A stretch of 64,000 nt of DNA from Akanthomyces muscarius (taxonomy: Eukaryota > Ascomycota > Sordariomycetes > Hypocreales > Cordycipitaceae): positions 186,001 to 250,000 of the forward strand of contig NW_026611618.1 in assembly GCF_028009165.1 (NCBI RefSeq). Reading direction: 5' to 3'. Position 1 is the first letter of the stretch, and each line of letters opens with the position of its first letter. This document shows, in pieces, positions 56,303 through 64,000 of this stretch. A program made the translations under genes and the position numbers. The notes beneath the pieces are model-generated. The model had not been told where the DNA came from and searched no databases. It saw only the letters and a program-made list of their open reading frames with translations.

Positions 56303-56768
56303 GTCATCATCCCCTGCCCCTTTCCAGGTTCTTATCCTCCACTTTGATTTGTAAAAGGAGCTGATAGATGTATTCAGTTTACGAGTTGTACAAGACCATG
56401 TCATTTCATCGTGTTTGGACTTGATAGAGTCTCGAAAACACTTGTTTGCGGATGCCTTAAAACACGGCAACGAGCTACTTCAGGACACGCTGCAGCATGG
56501 TGCCGACTTGCAAGATGAAGTGCATCAAACGGTTGAGATACACAGCCCAGGTGCGGTGACACTAGCTGAGCTCTCTAGGTTTCTGCAGTCGCCGTCCCGT
56601 GTACAATAGACTACCGAAATGGCCCGGCGTACAGAGATTGGTTATTTGCTTGTGTAAAGATGGTACGTCAATTCGACCACCATAAAAGCATGCAAACAAG
56701 TCCACAAATAAATAGACAGAATTTGTAGAGAGGCGCACCTCATTTTGGTGGTTGTCGACCACTCAAGA
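56303..56768. other. convergent 3' intergenic region
   Basis: 466 bp between convergent genes. Nothing beyond probable 3' UTRs is seen. Confidence 0.45.
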
Positions 56769-58385
56769 CTATATCTTCTCCTCCAGGCTGTAATACCGAT
56801 CCCAGAACGCTATTCTGTTGCCAGCTTGCGCCGTCAGCTTTTCCAGACGCGAGTCCACGTCCCATATCTTGATCCAACAATCTTGGCGCTGCACAGCAGG
56901 CCATAGCGCAGAGACCTTTCGCGGCCCATTCCGGTCACCCGCACCCATAAAGTACACCCACGCATCTGCGATGCTGTCCGAGAGTCTCCTATCAGCCCCC
57001 GTCCAGTCCCAGCTCCGCGCCTCGAAGTTGCCAAATGCATATTCCGCGCCAGCACAGTGGAATGCACCGGCAAAGTCGGCCTCGATGATATCTTGGTCCT
57101 TTGCAATCGGCGGCGCGCGCAAGAAGCGGTAGTACCACGCAGGCGAGGTCATGGTGCGCACCTGCAGTCGCGCCGCCGTCAACATGGGCCACAGAAAGAC
57201 TTGGTCGGACAGGAGCTGCGAAGAGGCCACTTTGGTTTCGGTGTCGTTGGCAGCCGTATACACTTCCAAGGCGTCACTCTGATGCTCTCCAAGGGACGCG
57301 CTGACAAATGCCTGGTACTCGGCCAGCGACTCAAGATGTGGCAGTCCAGAGGACTCATTGGCGACGTTACCGGCCAGCATGGGTACATCTAGTGCCTTTC
57401 CGGACGTGAAGGCAGCCAGAGGCGACATGGAAATCACATGGCCGTCGATAGTGGGATTCGCGGCGTCGAATATGCAGAGGCTGCTGGAGCCAGGCCACAG
57501 TCTCGACTTCCAAGGGCCACGAGACCGATCTAGGTCCGCGGCGACAATCTGCTCTGCCGGCACGTTTCGCAGCGCAGCCACCGATTCCACGCCCATGGTG
57601 CGAAGCAGGTCTTCGCCGGCCTCCTCCGCAGCATGCAGAGAAGAAAACGACGCGACATGTCCGGGGCCGTCGTCCACGGCAGGCGTCAAGCCCGGTCCGC
57701 TCTCGCAAATGACTTTGGAAAAGAGACCCTTGGCAGAAGGCGCGCAGCGCAAAAGGTGAGTGCTGCTCGCGCCGGCAGACGCACCGCCGAGGGTCACGTT
57801 GCCGGGATCGCCCCCGAACGCCTCCACGTTTCGCTGCACCCACCGCAGCGCGGCAATCTGGTCCAAGATGCCGTAGTTGCCGGAAGTCTTGCCCTCGGAC
57901 TCGGCACTGAGCTCCGGGTGGGCCAGGAATCCGAGGCGGCCGAGACGATAGTTGAGCGTGACGACGGTCAAGCCCTGGGCCGCAAGCTTCTCACCGTCGT
58001 AGGAGGGGTTCGAGCCGGAGCCAAAGAGGAACGCCCCGAAATGGAGCCAGACAAGAACAGGCCTGTTGCAGATGCCCTCGGTTCCCGTCCATATGTTCAG
58101 ATACAGGCAGTCCTCACTGAAGTTTGTCTCGCCGCCGTAGTAGATAGATGTCGGAGGCGGCGGGAACTGAACGCTGCTCGGCCCGTATGTGTCGGCTCGT
58201 CGAACGCCATCCCACGCAGCGGCCGACTGCGGTGCTCTCCAGCGAAGCTCTTTAACCGGAGGCGCCGCGTAAGGAACGCCGAGAAAGGCTCGTCCGCCAT
58301 CTGTGGTCCAGCGGCCTGACAAGGCTCCCGTTTCGACCGTCACCAGAGGACTGGAAAACGATGCGACATCTTGGGGGTCTGACAT
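56769..58385 (-). CDS. type-B carboxylesterase
   Basis: Single exon of 538 residues on the minus strand. I take the ATG at 58385, since the longer frame begins with GTG. Family landmarks occur in order: GRAFLGVPYAAPPV, the EDCLYLNIW signature, WLHFGAFLFGSGS (oxyanion loop), the nucleophile elbow GGASAGASS with Ser203, a Glu-bearing GNVANESSG segment, and the histidine region AGAFHCAGAEYAFGNF. The oxyanion loop reads H-F-G-A-F where the classic family reads H-G-G-[AG]-F. No signal peptide is visible, so it is probably intracellular. Esterases of this family hydrolyse or transfer acyl groups, and in polyketide clusters they can act on side chains. It is in tandem with the P450 gene (460 bp apart), which makes membership in the PKS cluster plausible. 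Confidence 0.9.
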   Translation of the reverse strand: MSDPQDVASFSSPLVTVETGALSGRWTTDGGRAFLGVPYAAPPVKELRWRAPQSAAAWDGVRRADTYGPSSVQFPPPPTSIYYGGETNFSEDCLYLNIWTGTEGICNRPVLVWLHFGAFLFGSGSNPSYDGEKLAAQGLTVVTLNYRLGRLGFLAHPELSAESEGKTSGNYGILDQIAALRWVQRNVEAFGGDPGNVTLGGASAGASSTHLLRCAPSAKGLFSKVICESGPGLTPAVDDGPGHVASFSSLHAAEEAGEDLLRTMGVESVAALRNVPAEQIVAADLDRSRGPWKSRLWPGSSSLCIFDAANPTIDGHVISMSPLAAFTSGKALDVPMLAGNVANESSGLPHLESLAEYQAFVSASLGEHQSDALEVYTAANDTETKVASSQLLSDQVFLWPMLTAARLQVRTMTSPAWYYRFLRAPPIAKDQDIIEADFAGAFHCAGAEYAFGNFEARSWDWTGADRRLSDSIADAWVYFMGAGDRNGPRKVSALWPAVQRQDCWIKIWDVDSRLEKLTAQAGNRIAFWDRYYSLEEKI

Positions 58386-58845
58386 TATCACTAGATTGAG
58401 GATGATTGTCGAGCGGTCTGATGTGATGATATAGCTAATTCGTTGTGTGTGCTACCTGAGTAAGGGTGCTCTTGAGGGGGGGGGGGGGGGGGGGCCGCTT
58501 AAATACCAAACCTGTAGACAGCACTGGTGCAAAAATCGTTGACAAATCATCCTCTTGCACGGCTTACTTAAGAATTCCCTTTTTTATTTCAGCTGCTACT
58601 CTGGCCCTCGCATGCACACTGTCGTGGGATTCTAACAATACCCCACGACGCCGACAACTGGAAAGGCAGGCAGGGTCTCCGGCTACATTGCGCTCATATT
58701 TAGCAAAGTATTTGGATTATGCTCACGAATGATTGTCTGCTACTGGTGATAGTCAACCAGGCATCTTCGGCAGCAAAGTACAATAAAGTGTCCAGCTATG
58801 AGCTGGCCAAGCAGCGGCAAAAACGCCATAGTTGTTACTGCTACT
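58386..58845. other. promoter of carboxylesterase with poly-G run
   Basis: 460 bp between tandem minus-strand genes. It includes a 19-base G run at 58476-58494, about 90 bp upstream of the esterase start, and probable 3' UTR of the P450. Confidence 0.5.
58476..58494. repeat. poly-G run (19 nt)
   Basis: Uninterrupted G run on the + strand. It reads as a C run on the coding strand of the esterase, within its promoter. Confidence 0.9.
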
Positions 58846-60720
58846 CTAAATTGTCCTTACTTTCATGTCATGCAGCTTGAACTCGACGCCCTGAATTTTG
58901 TTATACGCAGCGACAAAGAAATCTCCACTCATTTGCACATCATGAGGACTGGTGTCGTGCAAGCTGAGCACGCCAATTTCGTCACCAATCTGTGCGCCCG
59001 GGCTCGCCCAAAGCCTCCAAACTTGAGCCAACACCAAACGCATGACGGCGTATGCCTGGGGCATACCAATACACACACGACTGCCCTTGCCAAACCCCAC
59101 GTTGTACTTGTCCAGCTTTTTTCCATCATCCCCGATCCAACGCTCAGGAACGAATCTGGAGCTTTCCGGGAAATGCTGCTCATTGTGGTGCAGCAGAACG
59201 CTCGACATGCCTACCGACGTGTTGCGCGGAATTTCCCACCGACGACCAGTGGCGGCATCATCGTACACAAGAGACTTGTCCGGATCAAAACGAAAATGCG
59301 GTGTCGAGTTTCCGTATATAAGTCGAATACTTTCTTTGACAATGGCAGTCATGTATGGAAGGCCTTCCAATTTCGCGATGGGCACTTTGCCGACATCATC
59401 AATCGACGGCATCACCTCGCACAGCTCCGTCTTGAGTCTTTGCAGAACTGCCGGGTTATCGACCATCCAGTAAATTAGATGCTCAAGGACGGAAGCCATT
59501 GTCAGCGTGCCGGCCATGAGAAGCATCTGGGCGTCTTGCGCCACTCGCTCGACCGACTTCTCGCTGGGCGGCAGCTTGGAAGACAACATGACCTGTTGGA
59601 AAATCGGCGTCACATCGGCACCCGCAAACTCATCCGCGGAAACGCAAGACAGCCGAGCAATCTGCTCTCGCGTCATGCGCTTCTGCCGCATAAAGGATGC
59701 CAGCGACGGGCTCAAGACGTGCGATACAGCCTCGGGCATGGCCATCATGACGTTATTCAGCCAGGGAATGCGCTTCAAGACGTGAAACGACTGTGCACCC
59801 GAGAGCGCCGCGTCGCGCTCTGAAGAATCGAAATCCGGAGTTTCTAATGTTGTTTTCCCCTCGGTCAACGTTTGACCTTGAGCTAGTTTCTTTTTGCGGT
59901 ACTTACCAAGCTTGCCGGCGCACTGTCCAAAGGCCAACGTCTGAACTAGGTCTTTGATGGCGGATCCAGTTAGCAAAACTCTGTTATGCATTCATGGCTT
60001 CAATTTGGCCTGCTCACCGTTGCTGAATGCTGCAAACAGGCAGCTCGCGTTGACTGCCTGCTCCGTGTCTTTCAAGGCAGCCATCCTGGCGAGGAGAACG
60101 TCGAGTCGCTCCTGAAACATGGGCTGCAGTCTTCTCACGTAGGACGGGCTGAAGAAGGGCAGCAAGGCGGCGCGGCGCATCCGGTGGGTGTCGTGCTCAA
60201 TCGTGGAGAACAGCGAGTCATCCAGGCCAAAGAATTTGGTCAGGCTCGCTGACTTGTTAGCCCTTCGCCCACTTGTAGTACTAGGATAGAGAACATCGTA
60301 AAAGTTCTATCTCGTAAGAGTGAGCAACTGATGTCAATATGGCTGGCTTTCTGCGGGATGGTCCCTTACGTACCGGGTCGTTCACATGTAGATCGGATGG
60401 CGAGATGCGGACAATTGGTCCATATCGGTTGTGCATTTCCTGGATTCTGTAAATGTACTTTCCGCCTTTTACATTGTTGTAATAGGCCTCATAGCTGCAA
60501 ACAAAGCCGTCAGTTTCGTCTTCTTCTTCTTGTCGTTTTCCTCCTTTCTTTCGAGTGACAATCATGATTGGAGACAAATTACTCACCCATGAGTTAGTGC
60601 CGCCAGCCTCGGCCCAGGAAAATGCGCAATTGGGCTAAAATACAGACGCCATATTGCAGTGTAGATTGCGTAGGTCAAGATGGCCGCCAAGGCAGCCGAA
60701 AGATAGTCCAAGTTCTCCAT
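58846..60720 (-). CDS. cytochrome P450 monooxygenase of a probable polyketide cluster
   Basis: Five exons on the minus strand (60720-60587, 60494-60374, 60306-60018, 59951-59907, 59843-58846; introns 63-92 bp) encode 528 residues. An N-terminal membrane helix ([20 protein letters not shown]) is followed by the proline-rich hinge [13 protein letters not shown]. Then come helix C ([13 protein letters not shown]), the I-helix oxygen-binding segment [10 protein letters not shown], the ExxR motif in VKESIRL, a PERW segment and the haem loop [10 protein letters not shown] with the Cys ligand at 454. All key residues are present. The smallest internal exon is 45 bp. Fungal P450s of this kind oxidise polyketide or terpene intermediates at the ER. 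The gene starts 946 bp from the divergent PKS start, so shared control is likely. An upstream in-frame ATG exists, but the hinge distance favours the start at 60720. Confidence 0.92.
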
Positions 60721-61666
60721 GGAGCCAGACGTTTGCGTCTCCCTTTTCCTCAAGACACCAGAAACAGTCTCAATAAAGTAGAACTTGCGGGTTGCGACCC
60801 TGGCACTGCCCATCGACTGTTTTTTGACGATGATCAAAAATTACCAAGATGCTTGGATTACATTTCGTCTCATACTTGCAGATCATGCTTACAGATTGGG
60901 CGTACTCTGAGCAAGACTAGCCCCATGCTTACCGTGCATTTGGCTACTGCAAGTAGCCCAGCATTCCGCAGGTAGCATAGACTGCCTAGTCATGTTGTTC
61001 ACTTCGTATCGAGCCCTTGGCCAGACAAATTGCGCCACTGCCAGCCATGCTGATAGCTGTCATAAAGATGGTGGCACAAGGGCCTCGTAAGTCGGTTCCG
61101 CCAAGGCGACGAGCGGGGGCCGAGTTCAACGGCCATGGCTGCATTGCGCCATCGCATCGCTCGACAGGGTGTCTGCGGAATTAGACTCCTCGGAGGCTAA
61201 GTAACCCTTTACAGGCTGGGCTTCTTCTTTCCGCCCCCAACTTACACGGTTCTGCGCTTGGCGGAGAAAGTAATTGAATCTACCAATCACAGGGTAGGAA
61301 CCAGAGTTGGGCACAACTCCAAGCCAGAGCTGAAACTCAGGAAACGAGCTGAGGCTGCCACTCCAACAACAATACCATGGACGATTTTCTAGGAATGGAA
61401 ATAACCTGCCAGAAAATGCTACGGACAATAATTAGCCCTTAACAATTACTACTCTATCAGTTCTCGTCCTTGAAACACGCGTGCCATCGAGCCTGATCTT
61501 TTGAACAGCCTTTCTGCTTCGTGCTTTAGATATAACCCCAGATTCTACCATTCTTTTGGTCAATCTCGCATTCCACGAGTGCTGTGATAAACGTGGAATA
61601 ATTCCCCAGAAGAGCGCAAATACATTTCCCCAACGCATGAGGAATTTACCTTGATCGATCGACATA
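60721..61666. promoter_or_regulatory. divergent P450/PKS promoter region
   Basis: 946 bp shared by the divergent P450 and PKS genes. Possible elements are an inverted CGG pair, CGGTTCCG, at 61093-61100 (the half-site of Zn2Cys6 regulators, with a 2-bp gap), a TAGATATAAC box near 61525-61535 before the PKS, and GATCGATCGA just before its ATG. These are suggestions from motif shape only. Confidence 0.4.
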
Positions 61667-64000
61667 ATGGTTTCCATCATCAGCGAAAATCTTCCGTCGC
61701 TTTTGGTGTTTGGACCACAGGCAGAGCTTCCATCACCGTCTGTAATCGAAGACCTTCGCCTAGAGCTTGTCAGCAGTCCTTTGCTGTCGGCTCTGAGGGA
61801 AGCAATCAAACAGCTGCCGGAATTCTGGAAAGATTTTGTTGACTTCGATCCTGACCTGGCGCAAGTTCCCGGCAAGAAATATCTGGACAGACTAAAGCAA
61901 TGGCTGGAAAAGGGTGGCTCACTCCTGTTTCCAGAGGAAGGTGCACCAAACCACTACGCTCTTGCTGTCACAGTTCTGCTGCAGCTAAGCCAGTACAGCT
62001 GTTATTTGGGCCGTCTCGGCAATGGCGCGCACTCTAGAGTCCTCCGAAGCGTATATCAGGGTGGAATCCAAGGCTTCTGCGTTGGCTTTCTCAACGCGAT
62101 TGCAGTGGCCAGTTCCGAGCATGATTCCGACCTGGGTGCACACGCTGCTGTCGCACTGCGTCTCGCCGTATGCATTGGAGCCTACGTCGATATAGACGGC
62201 AGATATGGGTCTTCAAATGAAGAATATTCCGCGATGGCTATATCATGGAAAGATACAAGCTCTACGGCAAACCCTGCCGTGTCCGGTATAGTAAAGTCGA
62301 TTCCTGGTGTAAGTTGACCCTCCAATCTGATGCGCGGAATTTCATCTCGCTAAATTAGAGTCCTTAGGCGTATGTATCAAGTGTCAATGACCGCTCCAGC
62401 GTGACCATCACCCTGAAGACCGAGGATGTCGACAAGCTTGTTGAGATGGCTCGGGACAGGAGCCTGCGCATCAAGCTCATTGGCGTGACTGGCCGCTTCC
62501 ACAGCACCCACCACCTGCCAGCTGCCAATAAGCTTATGAGTTTCATTTCTCGATCGGACCAGCTGCAGTTTCCGGATGCCACGAAGCTGACAGTTCCCCT
62601 CCGAGATACAAAGAATGGGCACGTCATTTCTGCCGGCTCATTGAGTCGTTTTGCGCTCGATAACACGCTTATCAACGTCGCGCAGTGGTCTGCGACTGTG
62701 GACGCCTGTCTTGGGCAACTGAAACCGAATGACGTTGTTTCCTACAGCTCTTTCAGCATACCCATGCCAGTCTCTGTATTGAGAAGGCTCGATTTGCGCC
62801 CACAGTCACTCTACGGGCCTCCGTCATCCGCCGCGGTTGTCAATGGACCTGGAATGAGTACACTGGGGATGAATGACCGTACGACGCAAGACAGTCAGTA
62901 CAACGACGATACAAGTGCAAGCAGCCCGACTGAGTCTCTAGACCTGTCGCAATACCCACCCCATTCCATCGCAATCGTCGGCATGGCGAGTCGCTTTCCT
63001 GGCGCGGATTCAGTCGATGAGCTGTGGGATCTGCTCATGGCCGGCCGGTCCACTGTCGAACCTGCTCCTGTTGAACGGCTTGGCCTCTCTCAAACTGGTG
63101 CCTACGCCGACATGAAGTGGTGGGGAAATTTCCTCAAGGACCCGACAGCCTTTGATCACAAATTCTTCAAAAAGTCACCCCGTGAGGCTGTAGCGTGGGA
63201 CCCTCAACAGCGCATCCTGCTCGAAGTCATTTACGAGGCGCTTGAGTCTTCTGGCTATTTCGGTATTTCCAAGGAGGCCAAGCCAGACGATTACGGCTGC
63301 TACATTGGCGCCGTTATGAACAACTACTACGACAACCTGTCCTGTCACACTGGTACTGCATATGCGACTGTCGGAACGTCGCGCTGCTATCTTAGCGGCT
63401 GCATGAGCCACTATTTCGGGTGGACTGGCCCGTCTCTGACAATAGATACAGCCTGTTCATCCTCTCTCGTTGCCATCAACTCGGCGTGTCGCGCTATTTG
63501 GTCTGGTGAATGCTCTCGGGCTGTTGCTGGCGGAACCAACGTCATTTCTAGCCCCTTTGACTACCAAAACCTAAGCGCTGCCGGCTTTCTCAGCCCATCT
63601 GGTCAATGCAAACCCTTTGACGCGGACGCGGATGGTTACTGCAGAGGTGAAGGTGTGGCCGCAGTCGTCTTGAAGCCTCTGAAGGACGCTATTAAAGAGA
63701 AGGATGATATCATTGGCGTCATTGTGGGTTCCGCCGCCAATCAAAACCAGAACTTGAGTCAAATCACAGCACCATATTCTCCCTCCCAGGTCGATCTCTA
63801 TAACAAGGTCATGAAGCTTGGCGCGGTGAAGCCGGAAGCTGTATCCTATGTTGAGGCCCATGGAACCGGAAGTAAGCAAACGTCATCATCACCTGAGCCC
63901 CTCCCACCTCTCCTTCGCTACCAGGCACCGCAAAAAGATAGCTGTGCTAACGTATTAATCTAGCTGGCGTTGGTGACCCCATCGAGGTGCGAAGCATCCG
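61667..64000 (+). CDS. non-reducing polyketide synthase, 5' part (SAT-KS; continues past window)
   Basis: Three exons are visible: 61667-62308, 62368-63871 and 63964 to the window edge (introns 59 and 92 bp), giving about 727 residues. The start is a SAT (starter-unit acyltransferase) domain with active-site Cys138 in GFCVG and the partner His in GRFHSTHH after the first intron. A linker leads to the ketosynthase: HSIAIVGMASRFPGADSVDE, the KKSPREAVAWDPQQR block, the nucleophile Cys577 in DTACSSSL and His712 in EAHGTGTGVGDPIE, across the second intron. SAT plus KS without reducing domains defines the fungal non-reducing, aromatic-forming type. Downstream AT, PT, ACP and release domains lie outside the window. 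KS wording such as WWGNFLKDPTAFDHKFFKKSPRE recalls clades with a C-methyltransferase, but that is an inference. Confidence 0.95.

Overview
The window is genomic DNA of a filamentous ascomycete, probably a sordariomycete and perhaps in Hypocreales. That placing is an inference. The genes carry short GT-AG introns of about 44-184 bp, often with CTRAC-like branch sites, and sit on both strands with CT-rich 5' flanks. The protein families are typical of such fungi: WSC and LysM modules, a seven-helix 'rhodopsin domain' membrane protein, a non-reducing PKS with a SAT domain, and a Fot1/pogo transposon destroyed by RIP-like C-to-T mutation. I placed splice sites by eye. For every multi-exon gene the exon lengths sum to a whole number of codons, except the PKS, which runs off the window.

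Layout. 1-3.6 kb: poorly coding DNA with one possible exon remnant, then a 1,836-bp pogo/Fot1-type element with 41-bp terminal inverted repeats and TA target duplication. It has inserted 95 bp upstream of a secreted six-hairpin glycosidase gene. 3.7-17.6 kb: the glycosidase, a small secreted protein with one intron, a broken membrane-protein gene, a glutathione S-transferase, a tandem-domain membrane amidohydrolase and a large disordered protein. 17.6-25.9 kb: an 8.3-kb stretch with no gene I can support, between divergent genes. 25.9-41.6 kb: a housekeeping block with an Msg5/Pmp1-type MAP-kinase phosphatase, a Hut1-type UDP-galactose transporter, a three-KH-domain Rnc1/Pbp2-type RNA-binding protein, a clathrin/adaptor-motif protein head-to-head with a TBC Rab-GAP, and a Vba/Fnx1-type MFS transporter. 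41.6-53 kb: a 3.9-kb gap, a proline-rich protein with a C-terminal Cys/His module, a seven-helix membrane protein, an alpha/beta hydrolase and a LysM+WSC wall protein. 55-64 kb: an orphan fungal protein, a type-B carboxylesterase, a cytochrome P450 and, divergent from it, the 5' end of a non-reducing PKS (SAT then KS). This is probably the left part of a polyketide cluster that continues past the window.

Themes. Two neighbourhoods suggest joint function. One holds a MAPK phosphatase and an Rnc1-type KH protein; in fission yeast Rnc1 stabilises the mRNA of the phosphatase Pmp1. The other is the divergent pair of a TBC1D5-like GAP and a protein rich in clathrin and adaptor motifs. The P450/PKS divergent pair is the strongest specialised-metabolism signal.
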